This document shows positions 1 to 9,273 of a stretch of 64,000 bases of DNA, one piece after another (positions within the stretch are counted from its first letter, which is position 1; every line of letters begins with the position of its first letter). The position numbers and the translations under genes are program-made. Below the pieces are notes generated by a model. The model did no database searches, was not told the origin of the DNA, and saw nothing but the letters and a program-made list of their open reading frames with translations. The stretch is from Kribbella pittospori (GTDB taxonomy: Bacteria > Actinomycetota > Actinomycetes > Propionibacteriales > Kribbellaceae): assembly GCF_004331465.1 (NCBI RefSeq), contig NZ_SJKB01000001.1, positions 186,001 to 250,000 on the forward strand. Direction: 5' to 3'.

Positions 1-107
1 TCGGCGCCGGCCGCGGCGTACCCAGCCGCGATCGCCGCCCCGATACCCCGCCGGGCTCCGGTGACGAGCGCCGTACGCCCGCGAAGGCTGAACGGGTCAG
101 CCGTCAC
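1..107 (-). CDS. kduD: SDR-family dehydrogenase KduD-like, N-terminal fragment (cut by window edge)
   Basis: Only the first 35 codons are present. The reading begins at a GTG (105-107) that overlaps the stop of the upstream isomerase gene in a GTGA junction, so the two are translationally coupled. The residues show the classical short-chain dehydrogenase nucleotide-binding start (ALVTGARRGIG, the TGxxxGIG motif) near residues 11-21. In the family, KduD (2-dehydro-3-deoxy-D-gluconate 5-dehydrogenase) acts directly after KduI in breakdown of unsaturated uronates from pectin. The KduD name rests on the coupling to kduI; from sequence alone only an SDR can be called. Confidence 0.75.
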   Translation of the reverse strand, partial: MTADPFSLRGRTALVTGARRGIGAAIAAGYAAAGA

Positions 108-940
108 CGCAGGTCCCGGACGTCGACGCCGTCCATGTCCCCGAACGCCTGGTTCTCGCCCGCCATCGCCCACACGAAGCTGTACGACGAGGTGCCGGCG
201 CCGGAGTGGATCGACCAGCTGGGCGAGATGATCGCCTGGCGGTCCGCGACCAGCAGGTGCCGGGTCTCGTCGGGTTCGCCGAGCAGGTGGACGATCCGCT
301 CGGTCTCGGGCAGGCCGAAGTACAAATAGCACTCGGTACGACGGTCGTGGGTGTGCGCGGGCATCGTGTTCCAGGTGCTTCCGGCGTGCAGCGTGGTGAC
401 GCCGAGCACGATCTGGCAGCTGCGGACGCCGTCGGCGTGGATGTACTGGTCGATCGTGCGTCGGTTCGCGGTCTGCTGGTCGCCGAGCTCGAGGCGGTTG
501 CCTTCACCGGGATTGACCAACCTGGTCGGGAACTCGGTGTGGGCGGCGGCCGAGAAGATGTAGAACGCCGCGTCCGAGCCCTCGAAGACGACCTCGCGAA
601 CCCCGCGACCGGCGTACAGGCAGGCTCCGGTCGGCAGCTCGTACTTGGTGCCGTCCGCGGTGACCGTGCCCGGGCCGCCGACGTTGACGATGCCGGCCTC
701 GCGGCGTTCGAGGAAGTAATCGCTGCGCAGTTCCGGCCAGGTGCCGAGCGTCAGCGGACCGTTCGCGGGGCGGGCGCCGGCCAGCACGATCCGGTCGTGG
801 TGAGTGAGCACCGCGGTGACCGTGCCGGGCGTGAACAGGTCGTCGACGAGGTAGTGCGAGCGCAGGGCGGCGGTGTCGAAGCCGGGCACCTGATCGGGGT
901 GGGTGGCATGCCTGATCTGAAGGGGCGGCTGAGCATTCAC
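104..940 (-). CDS. kduI: 5-dehydro-4-deoxy-D-glucuronate isomerase
   Basis: KduI interconverts 5-keto-4-deoxyuronate and 2,5-diketo-3-deoxygluconate in the cytoplasm, the step before KduD in pectin/uronate catabolism. The product from the GTG at 938-940 is 278 residues, the usual length of the family. Cupin metal-site residues are visible in the C-terminal half (PAHTHDRRTE, then Y-L-Y-F), followed by the conserved end (SPSWSIHSGAG, FVWAMAGENQAFGDMD). The frame stays open upstream of GTG, but the family start (NAQPPLQIRHATHPDQV) fits this GTG. It overlaps kduD by four bases. The upstream region carries repeated GGAAC half-sites and is shared with the divergent symporter gene. Confidence 0.95.
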   Translation of the reverse strand: MNAQPPLQIRHATHPDQVPGFDTAALRSHYLVDDLFTPGTVTAVLTHHDRIVLAGARPANGPLTLGTWPELRSDYFLERREAGIVNVGGPGTVTADGTKYELPTGACLYAGRGVREVVFEGSDAAFYIFSAAAHTEFPTRLVNPGEGNRLELGDQQTANRRTIDQYIHADGVRSCQIVLGVTTLHAGSTWNTMPAHTHDRRTECYLYFGLPETERIVHLLGEPDETRHLLVADRQAIISPSWSIHSGAGTSSYSFVWAMAGENQAFGDMDGVDVRDLR

Positions 941-1046
941 GGAACAAGGTTCTAATTGACGGAACTTCCTGTCAACCGTGGAACAGGACAGGCAAAGGTT
1001 CCGGGTTCCGTATCTTGACACTCAGTTCTGTTCAGTGGAACCTTCC
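939..1046. promoter_or_regulatory. Divergent control region with repeated GGAAC half-sites
   Basis: Between kduI and the symporter there are (A/G)(C/T)GGAAC words at 939-945, 959-965 and 978-984, about 20 bases (two helix turns) apart, and GTTCCGT at 1005-1011 in the opposite sense. Further GGTTCC/GGAACC copies lie at 998-1003 and 1036-1041. The copy at 956-975 sits in an inverted repeat (TTGAC, 10 bases, GTCAA) centred on GGAAcTTCC. A TTGACA -35-like box is at 1015-1020. GGAA/TTCC symmetry is typical of IclR-family sites such as KdgR; that assignment is inference. Confidence 0.5.
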
Positions 1047-1080
1047 AGTCACTCGCCCATCGCCCCTGGGAGGATCTCTG

Positions 1081-2242
1081 ATGACCGCACTGGATTGGAC
1101 GGTCCTGGCCGGCTATTTCGTGCTGATGGTGCTGATCGGGGTCTGGTCGCGCACCAAGATCACAACGGTCGTCGACTACTTCACGACCGGCGGCCGGATC
1201 CCGTGGTGGCTGTCCGGCATCTCGCATTGGGGGATCCTGCTCACCGGCGTGGTCACGATGCTGTACGCGACGCTCGGCGGGCTGTGGGCCGACGTACTCA
1301 CCGACTTCGGGCAGTTCGTCATCCAGTTCGCGGCCGGCATCGCGATGTTCGTCGGCGTGATGGCGCATCTGGACGGCGTACCGACGCTGTGGAAGATGTG
1401 GGACCAGTTGCCGGCCGGCCATGGTGACGCGCTGAACGGGCCGTACACGCCGATCTTCCTGATCGCGTTCCTGTTCATCAAGACGTTCGAGTACGACGGC
1501 GGCATGTGGAACCTGGCGCAGCGCTACATGGCCGCGCCGTCCGGGTCCGAGGCGAAGCGGTCCGCGCTGCTGTCGTCGGTGCTGTGGCTGGTCTGGCCGT
1601 TGATCCTGTTCATCCCGATGTGGGCCGCGCCGCTGCTGGTCCACCCGGGCAAGCCGGAGCAGTCGTACGTCGAACTCGCGCAACTGCTGCTTCCGACCGG
1701 ACTGATCGGGCTCGTGCTGGCCGGGTTCTTCTCGCACACGATGGCGATGGTTGCCTCGGACGCAAACGTGATCTCGTCCGTCGTCACCCGCGACCTGGCG
1801 CCGGTGCTGGTGCCGAAGGTCCGCCGGCTGACCGACGCAGGTGCGCTGAAGTTCGCGCGGATCCCCGAGCATGCTGATCGCGATCGCGACCAACGGCGAG
1901 GGTGTGGTGCTGAAGATCGTCGTCGACCTGGTGGCCGCGACCATGGGCCCGATCTCGATCCCGTTGATGCTCGGCCTGCTGCCGTGGTTCCGGCGCTGCG
2001 GGGCGCGGGCCGCGCTGGCGTCGTGGGCGATCGGACTGGTGGTCTGGGCCATCGTCAAGTGGGGCTTCGACTCGACCGACACCACGCTGGTCGTCGCGTT
2101 GCCGCTGGCAACTTCCCTGGTCGTGTACGTCGGTCTCGGGCTGCTGCTGCCGGAGCGTCGTACCGGCGTGGACGAGCTGGTCTCGTCGCTGGACACCGAC
2201 CCCGACGACCTCACGACGAGACGGGCCGCCGCCGTCGGCTGA
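1081..2242 (+). pseudogene. Sodium:solute symporter (SSS family), broken by two internal losses
   Basis: Starts at ATG 1081 behind GGAGG (1069-1074). The first 49 residues are a normal SSS N-terminus ending GGRIPWWLSGISH. The frame then jumps straight to WGILLTGVVTMLYATLGGLW, which in this family normally lies several helices later, so about 80-100 residues are missing in frame near 1228. A second loss near 1865 also shifts the frame: the product up to ...GALKFARI is in frame 1, while the expected continuation (LIAIATNGEGVVLKIVVDLVAA...) runs in frame 2 from about 1871 to the TGA at 2240-2242. Context suggests uronate or sugar-acid uptake. It is probably non-functional as sequenced; assembly error is an alternative. 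Confidence 0.8.
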
Positions 2243-2295
2243 ACCCTGGAACACTGTCCCACAACACAGAACCGCCAACTCTCTGGAGAATCTGT

Positions 2296-2481
2296 ATGCC
2301 GAACATCACCGTCGAACTCCTGTCCGGCCGCACCCTCGACCAGCGCCGCGAGTTCGTCGCCGCCGTCACCGAATCCGCGATCGCCATCCTCGGCGCCAAG
2401 CGCGAGTCCGTCCGCATCGTGTTCACCGAGATCGAGAAGACCGATGTGGCCAACGGCGGCGTCCTCGTCGCCGACGCCTGA
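2296..2481 (+). CDS. 4-oxalocrotonate tautomerase family protein
   Basis: A 61-residue protein beginning MPNITVELL, with the catalytic Pro in position 2 that becomes N-terminal after Met removal, and an Arg (about residue 11) as in small tautomerases of the 4-OT/DmpI type. These enzymes ketonise dienols using the N-terminal Pro as general base. GGAG lies 8-11 bases before the ATG. It follows the damaged symporter by about 50 bases and precedes a strong terminator, so it may have been co-transcribed with the symporter. Its substrate cannot be told from sequence. Confidence 0.85.
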   Translation: MPNITVELLSGRTLDQRREFVAAVTESAIAILGAKRESVRIVFTEIEKTDVANGGVLVADA

Positions 2482-3606
<1,125 letters not shown>

Positions 3607-3670
3607 TCGAGAGCATTCGTTTGAATGTTCGGCTCTCGTGCAGAGGGGCGCGATGGACCAGGCGCGAGGA

Positions 3671-3676
3671 TAGGGT
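3671..3676 (+). promoter_or_regulatory. -10 box (TAGGGT) upstream of the AfsR-like gene
   Basis: TAGGGT matches the TAnnnT pattern, about 50 bases before GTG 3721. It would place the transcript start near 3683, upstream of both candidate GTG starts (3697 and 3721). No convincing -35 is seen. Confidence 0.35.
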
Positions 3677-3720
3677 GAGGTCTCCTTCGTGCGGAGGTGA
3701 CCGAGCTGGAGCAAGGGGCT

Positions 3721-6462
3721 GTGATCGGATCCGCGAATCTGCGGTTCCGGTTGCTGGGGACGGTGGAGGTTCGGACCGCCGACGGTGACGTCGTTCCGCT
3801 GCCGTCACATCGTCCGGCGGTACTGCTGGCCGCCCTGTTGCTGCGGCTGAACCGGACCGTGCGGGCCGACGATCTCGTCGACGTGCTCTGGGACGACGAC
3901 GATCTGCCGACCAGTCCGCGGGCGGCGCTGCAGATCTACGTGTCGCGGTTGCGCGCGGCGCTGGGCGACACCGACCGAACGATGATCCAGACCGGCGACG
4001 GCGGCTACTCGTTAAGAGCGGACCCGTCCCGGCTCGACCTCGAGGTGTTTCGGGTCTTGGTACGACGGGCCGGCGAGACGACGGATCTCTCGGCCAGAGC
4101 CGAACTCCTCACCGAAGCCCTTGCGCTCTGGCGAGGCGAGCCGCTCGCCGGTCTCGACACCGGCGCCCTCACTCGGGAGATGACTCCGCGCCTCGTCGAG
4201 GAGCACCTCCGGGCCTTGGAGCTGTCGTTCGACGCCCGGCTCGCCCAGGGCGCCGCGGCCGACGTTATCCCCGAACTCACCGAGCTGGTCCAGCGATACC
4301 CGACCAGGGAGCGCTTCTGGGCCCAGCTCATGCGCGCCCATCACGCTGCCGGGCGGCAGGCTCTCGCGTTGGCGACGTACAGCGAGGTGTCGCGGCGGCT
4401 CCGCGATCTCCTCGGCGTCGGTCCCGGTGCCGAGCTGCAACGTCTGCATGCCGAGCTGCTCGCCGCGACCGACACCGAGAGCATGGTCGTACCGCGGCAG
4501 CTGCCGTCCGTCGCACCGGCGTTCGCCGGCCGCACCGAACACCTCCGGCAGCTCGACGACCTCCTGCCAGGCTCGCGGGTCGCGCTCGTCATCGGCCCGG
4601 CCGGAATCGGCAAGACCTCGCTGGCGATCCATTGGGCCAAGCAGGTCGCGGATCGTTTCCCGGACGGCATCCTGTACGCCGATCTGCTCGGCTACTCGCC
4701 TGCCGCCGTACCGGCGGACCCGCTGTCGGTGCTGCCGCGGTTCCTTGCCGCGCTGGGAATCCCGGCCGACCGCCTCCCGGTGACCGCGGACGAACAGGTC
4801 GGGTTGTACCGCAGCCTGCTCGTCGATCGTTCGGTCCTCGTCGTGCTGGACAACGCCCGTACGGCGGAGCAGGTCCGGCCGCTCGCGGCCACCGGCGCGA
4901 CCTGTATCACGCTCGTCACCAGCCGCAACGAACTGGCCGGGCTGGTCGCCACCGAGCAGGCCGAGCCGATCCGGCTCGACGTACTGGACGCGGACCAGTC
5001 GAGACAGTTGCTCGTGGCAAGAGTCGGTGAACGGCGGTTGCGCGAGGATCCGGCCAGCGTCGACACCCTGATCGACCGCTGCGCCGGTCTTCCGCTGGCC
5101 CTGTCGCTGCTCGCGGCCCAGATCGCGCTGCGGCCGCGGCGAGATCTGAAGTCGTTCGTCGAACTGGTCAACGAGGCGCCGCTCGACGCCCTGGCGACGA
5201 CCGACGGCGTCGACGTACGGACGATCTTCTCCTGGTCCTACCGGCAGCTGCGGCCCGAGCTGGCGCGGATGTTCCGGCTGCTGGCGCAACATCCCGGCAG
5301 CGAGATCACCACGGGTGCCGCCGCTGCCTTGGCAGGTACGCCGATCCGCGACGCGCGGAACATGGTCGCGGTACTGGTGGCCAATCATCAGCTGGTCGAG
5401 ATCACACCGGATCGCTATGTGCTGCACGATCTGCTGCGGACGTATGCGCGCGAGCTGTGCGAGCCCGACGAGGCCTCGGCGGCGTTCACGCGGTTGCTTG
5501 GCTATTTGGTGCACACCGGGTTCGCTGGAGCATTGTTGCTTGCTCCGAGCCGGGAGCCGGTGGAGTTGCCTGGGCTCGATCCGGCGGTCGAGCTCGTGCT
5601 GCCGGCCAGTCGGGACGAAGCGTTCGCCTGGTTCGACTCGGAGCAGCCGAACAATCTCGCCGTACTGCAATCCGCTGCCGGGCGGGCTGATCAGTGGCTC
5701 TGGTTGTATGTGTGGGCCATCGCGGACTATCTCGACTTCCGCGGGCGGTCCGGATACATGGAGGCCGAAGGGCTGGCGCTCGAGGCGGCGGTGCGGCTCG
5801 GTGACCTGCGCAAACAGGCGCAGACGCGCCGCGACCTGGCCCGCGGCCACATGGCGATGCGGGAGTGGGACGACGCCATCCGGCACCACGAACTCGCGAT
5901 GGGGATCGCGGAGGAGCTCGACGACCAGCCCGCGATCGCGCACGGATCGCTCAGCTTGGCCCGGGTGCTCACGCGGATGGGTAAGCATCGGGAGGCGATC
6001 GAGAAGACCGTCCGGGCGTTGCGGATCTACGAGCGCACCGGGCACACCGACGCCCGAGGAACCGCGCTCAACAACCTCGGCTGGTACTACGCGCAGCTCG
6101 GCGAGTACGAGGCCGCGGTCGACTATGCGCAGCAGGCGATGAAGCTCTTCCAGGAGCAGGACTCGGAGTACGGACGTGCCGTCGTCAGCGACACGATGGC
6201 CTACGCGCTGGCCGCGGCCGGACGGCTCGACGACGCCATCGCCAGCTACACGATCGCGGTCGACATCGTGCGTGCCCAGGGTCGTCGGCTGGAGACGGCC
6301 GAGTGCCTGATGGCGCGGGCCGGCGTCGAGGAGCGAGCCGGGTACGACGACGCTGCGCACGCCAGTTGGACCGAGGCGCTGGAGATCCTCGAGGCGCTGG
6401 ATCACCCCGATGCCGAGGCGGCCCGGCACGCCCTGGATCAGCAGCGGTTGAACGGACAGTAA
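3721..6462 (+). CDS. AfsR/SARP-type regulator: winged helix + BTAD + NB-ARC + TPR
   Basis: A 913-residue transcriptional regulator. An OmpR-type winged helix occupies about residues 5-85 and a bacterial transcriptional activation domain about 95-240. An NB-ARC ATPase follows, with Walker A GPAGIGKT near residue 293 and the VLDNA segment near 377. TPR-like helices run from about 680 to the end. AfsR-like proteins activate secondary-metabolite or differentiation genes; the target here is unknown and no biosynthetic cluster adjoins it. GTG 3721 is preferred because GGAG (3708-3711) lies 9 bases upstream; GTG 3697 is also in frame. A rare Leu codon TTA occurs at 4012-4014, early in the gene, so expression may depend on the tRNA that reads UUA. 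Confidence 0.85.
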   Translation: MIGSANLRFRLLGTVEVRTADGDVVPLPSHRPAVLLAALLLRLNRTVRADDLVDVLWDDDDLPTSPRAALQIYVSRLRAALGDTDRTMIQTGDGGYSLRADPSRLDLEVFRVLVRRAGETTDLSARAELLTEALALWRGEPLAGLDTGALTREMTPRLVEEHLRALELSFDARLAQGAAADVIPELTELVQRYPTRERFWAQLMRAHHAAGRQALALATYSEVSRRLRDLLGVGPGAELQRLHAELLAATDTESMVVPRQLPSVAPAFAGRTEHLRQLDDLLPGSRVALVIGPAGIGKTSLAIHWAKQVADRFPDGILYADLLGYSPAAVPADPLSVLPRFLAALGIPADRLPVTADEQVGLYRSLLVDRSVLVVLDNARTAEQVRPLAATGATCITLVTSRNELAGLVATEQAEPIRLDVLDADQSRQLLVARVGERRLREDPASVDTLIDRCAGLPLALSLLAAQIALRPRRDLKSFVELVNEAPLDALATTDGVDVRTIFSWSYRQLRPELARMFRLLAQHPGSEITTGAAAALAGTPIRDARNMVAVLVANHQLVEITPDRYVLHDLLRTYARELCEPDEASAAFTRLLGYLVHTGFAGALLLAPSREPVELPGLDPAVELVLPASRDEAFAWFDSEQPNNLAVLQSAAGRADQWLWLYVWAIADYLDFRGRSGYMEAEGLALEAAVRLGDLRKQAQTRRDLARGHMAMREWDDAIRHHELAMGIAEELDDQPAIAHGSLSLARVLTRMGKHREAIEKTVRALRIYERTGHTDARGTALNNLGWYYAQLGEYEAAVDYAQQAMKLFQEQDSEYGRAVVSDTMAYALAAAGRLDDAIASYTIAVDIVRAQGRRLETAECLMARAGVEERAGYDDAAHASWTEALEILEALDHPDAEAARHALDQQRLNGQ

Positions 6463-6604
6463 GACTGGAGCCACCGGCCGTAGGTACCTGTTACCTGTTG
6501 CGGAAACGTAATGCAGAAGGCTGCCCTGCGTACGCGAGTGCCATGGTCAGCGGTGCCCGGTACCGATTACTCTCCGGTTACTTGACCCCCGATGGAGGCC
6601 AGTT

Positions 6605-8428
6605 ATGACGCCTGTCGCCGATTCCGGCCAGCTCGCGCTGCTCAGCAACCGCAAGGACACCATGGCCCAGATGTTCCTGGACCGGGTCGCCGCGACTCCT
6701 GACCGAGAGGCCTTCCGGTACCCGTCGGGTGACGCCTGGAAGTCGGTCAGCTGGCGCGACATGGACGTACTGGCGCGCCGCCGAGCGGCCGGCCTGGTCG
6801 CCCTCGGCGTCCAGCCCGAGCAGCGGGTCGCGATCGCGTCCAGCACCCGGATGGAATGGGTCGAGTGCTACCTGGCCGCCGTCCTGGCCGCGGCCGCGAC
6901 GACCACGATCTACCCGACCACGATGTCCGTCGACGTCGCCTTCATCATCGCGGATGCCGACGTACAGGTCGTGTTCGCCGAGGACGCGGCTCAGGTCGAC
7001 AAGCTTCGCGAGCGGAAGGCCGAGATTCCATCGGTCCGCAAGGTCGTCCTGATCGACGGCGAACCATTGGAGAGCGATGGAGACTGGGTGATCAGTCTCG
7101 ACGCCTTGGACGCGCTGGGTGCCGACGAGGTGGACGCCGTCGACGGCCGGATCGCCAAGGTCAAGCCGGAAGACCTCTGCACGCTGATCTACACCTCCGG
7201 CACCACCGGCCGGCCGAAGGGCGTGCGGCTGCCGCACTCGGTGTGGACCTACGAGGGCGCCGCCGTCGAGGGGATGCGGGTGCTCAGCCCGGACGATCTG
7301 CAGTTCCTCTGGCTGCCGTTGTCGCACGTGTTCGGTCAGGTGCTGCTCGCCGTACAGTTCCAGCTCGGGTTCGCCACCGCGATCGACGGGCGGATCGACA
7401 AGATCGTCGAGAACGCCGCGATCGTCCAGCCGACGTTCATGGCCGCGGCACCGCGGATCTTCGAGAAGGCACACGGTCGGATCGTGACGATGATTGCATC
7501 CGAGGGTGGGCCGAAGGCCAAGCTGTTCGACTGGGCCTTCGGAGTTGGGGCTCGCGTGTCTGCGCTGCGCCAGCAGGGCAAGGAGCCGGGTGGTTTGCTG
7601 GGTGCGCAGTACGCCGCTGCGGACCGGCTCGTGCTGTCGAAGATCCGGGCCCGGTTCGGTGGGCGGATCCGGTTCTTCGTGTCGGGGTCGGCGGCGTTGG
7701 ACAAGAAGCTGGCGGAGTGGTTCCACGCTGCTGGGCTGCTGATTCTCGAGGGATACGGGCTGTCGGAGACGGCCGCTGGGTCCACGCTGAACCGGCCTAC
7801 GCAGTACCGGCTCGGCAGTGTTGGTCCGGCGTTCCCTGGTACGCAGTTCAAGATCGCTGAGGACGGCGAGATCTTGATCAAGGGCGACGGGGTGATGAGC
7901 GGGTACCACAATCAGCCCGAGCAGACGGCTGAGGTGATCGATGCCGACGGGTGGTTCCACACCGGGGACATCGGGCATTTTGAGGACGAGTATCTGTTCA
8001 TCACCGACCGGAAGAAGGATCTGTTCAAGACGTCGGGTGGGAAGTACGTTGCTCCGCAGGTGATCGAGGGGCGGTTCAAGACGATCTGCCCGTACGCTAG
8101 CCAGTTTGTTGTGCATGGCAACAAGCGGAACTTCGTGTCGGCGTTGGTGACGCTGGATCCTGATGCTGTTGTTGGTTGGGGTGCGGCTAACGGTCTTGGT
8201 GGGAAGTCTTATGCGGAGATCGTGAGCTCGGATGCGGCCCGGGTGATGGTCCAGGGGTACGTCGATGAGCTGAACGCCGGGCTGAACCGGTGGGAGACCA
8301 TCAAGAAGTTCACGATCCTGGAGCGTGATCTGACGGTGGAGTCTGGTGAGATGACACCTAGCTTGAAGCTGAAGCGCAAGCACGTGGAGGTCGAGTACGC
8401 CGCCGTACTGGACAAGATGTACGAGTAG
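6605..8428 (+). CDS. Long-chain fatty acid-CoA ligase (FadD15-like, AMP-forming)
   Basis: Activates fatty acids to acyl-CoA via acyl-adenylate. The 607-residue AMP-binding protein has the P-loop signature YTSGTTGRPKG (about residues 195-205), the GYGLSETA motif (about 381-388), the HTGDIG segment with the ribose-binding Asp (about 450-455) and the DRKKDLFKTSGGKYV hinge with the C-terminal Lys region. GGAGG (6593-6597) precedes ATG 6605. It is monocistronic and followed by a hairpin at 8488. The 3' part, from about 7500 on, uses noticeably more T-ending codons than the first half. Chain-length preference cannot be read from sequence. Confidence 0.92.
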   Translation: MTPVADSGQLALLSNRKDTMAQMFLDRVAATPDREAFRYPSGDAWKSVSWRDMDVLARRRAAGLVALGVQPEQRVAIASSTRMEWVECYLAAVLAAAATTTIYPTTMSVDVAFIIADADVQVVFAEDAAQVDKLRERKAEIPSVRKVVLIDGEPLESDGDWVISLDALDALGADEVDAVDGRIAKVKPEDLCTLIYTSGTTGRPKGVRLPHSVWTYEGAAVEGMRVLSPDDLQFLWLPLSHVFGQVLLAVQFQLGFATAIDGRIDKIVENAAIVQPTFMAAAPRIFEKAHGRIVTMIASEGGPKAKLFDWAFGVGARVSALRQQGKEPGGLLGAQYAAADRLVLSKIRARFGGRIRFFVSGSAALDKKLAEWFHAAGLLILEGYGLSETAAGSTLNRPTQYRLGSVGPAFPGTQFKIAEDGEILIKGDGVMSGYHNQPEQTAEVIDADGWFHTGDIGHFEDEYLFITDRKKDLFKTSGGKYVAPQVIEGRFKTICPYASQFVVHGNKRNFVSALVTLDPDAVVGWGAANGLGGKSYAEIVSSDAARVMVQGYVDELNAGLNRWETIKKFTILERDLTVESGEMTPSLKLKRKHVEVEYAAVLDKMYE

Positions 8429-8487
8429 TTTCTTTCCCACGCGGCCGCTACGCGCGCTCCTGTCGTCGCACGCTCGCGGTCGCTCCC

Positions 8488-8511
8488 GCCCGCCCAGCCT
8501 TGAGGGCGGGC
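8488..8511 (+). terminator. Terminator hairpin after the acyl-CoA ligase gene
   Basis: Perfect 8-bp stem (8488-8495 with 8504-8511) and an 8-base loop, between the ligase gene and a convergent hypothetical gene, so it may serve both strands. The rest of 8429-8631 holds nothing else I can identify. Confidence 0.55.
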
Positions 8512-8631
8512 TGCCGGCCGCGGACGGACTGCGTGATGTGGTCGTGGTGGTGGCGTGTTCGCCTGGGGTGACTGGTGTTCGGCGTACTGAATCCGGCGAC
8601 TCGGTCTCGTGCCTGTCCTGCTGCTGAAGGC

Positions 8632-9147
8632 CTAGCGTGTGGCGGCCTGGAGTTTGGTTGGCCAGGGGAAGACGAGTGGGTCGGGGTTCGACTGCCAGCG
8701 GTGGCTGTGGTCGCGGAGGGTTTGGGTCGCGCGGTCCAAGTCGGTGTCGTCGTAGGGGCATGGGTCCGCCCGGGTGATGCCCCAGCTTTCGCGGGCGCGC
8801 GCGTACGGCGTCGGGCGATTGTTCTCGACGGCTTCGTGGATGACGCTTGTGAGGACTTCGCTGATGCCGATGCTGTTCGGGGCTTTCAGGATTCGGGTGC
8901 TGCGGGCCTTGGCATCGTGGCGTTTCTTGCCGGCCGTCTGTTGCATGCTGTCGAACACCGCGCCGGCCGCGATGCAGCCGAAGATTCCGTCGGGGATTCC
9001 GAGTTCGCGTTCGGTGACGGCGTGCGCCAGGTCGTGGGGGACGCGGTGCTTGCGGGAGTACGAGGAGAGGGTGAACACCGCGCCGTCCGCTCGCCGGATC
9101 AGCGTGAAGCATTCGCCGCGCGGGTCGTGATGGAACGTCAGGTGCAT
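8632..9147 (-). CDS. Conserved hypothetical protein (171 aa)
   Basis: I do not recognise a named family. The product starts MHLTFHHDPRGECFTLIRRADG, then a basic/aromatic stretch (FTLSSYSRKHRVPHDLAHAV) and an acidic N-x-P-rich middle, ending in a Trp/Pro-rich tail (FPWPTKLQAATR). No signal peptide or membrane segment is seen. The HDLAHAVTE segment looks like a short His/Glu motif, but metal binding is only a guess. ATG 9147 is chosen because the protein reads well from there; the frame extends eight codons further to ATG 9171. It stands alone, convergent with the ligase gene and divergent from the kinase-like gene. Confidence 0.65.
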   Translation of the reverse strand: MHLTFHHDPRGECFTLIRRADGAVFTLSSYSRKHRVPHDLAHAVTERELGIPDGIFGCIAAGAVFDSMQQTAGKKRHDAKARSTRILKAPNSIGISEVLTSVIHEAVENNRPTPYARARESWGITRADPCPYDDTDLDRATQTLRDHSHRWQSNPDPLVFPWPTKLQAATR

Positions 9148-9273
9148 GACCACCACAGTGGACCTTCGCACCTCGGCGTACCACCGGATTTCCCGGCTGC
9201 ACAGGACTCTCGGCCACCGCAGCCGGGCAAATACGAAAGACAGAACAAGATCCCGGAGGTAGCGTCACGAATC

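Noticed and set aside
1190..1870. GGATCC words near both joints of the damaged symporter as recombination sites
   Set aside because: GGATCC occurs by chance in this codon style (for example also at about 1197), and neither joint falls exactly on it.
4012..6474. 820-codon open frame antisense to the AfsR-like gene
   Set aside because: No recognisable domains and shadow-type composition; the plus-strand protein has four clear domains.
6578..9268. 896-codon open frame antisense to the acyl-CoA ligase and neighbours
   Set aside because: It crosses two real genes and an intergenic terminator and has no domain.
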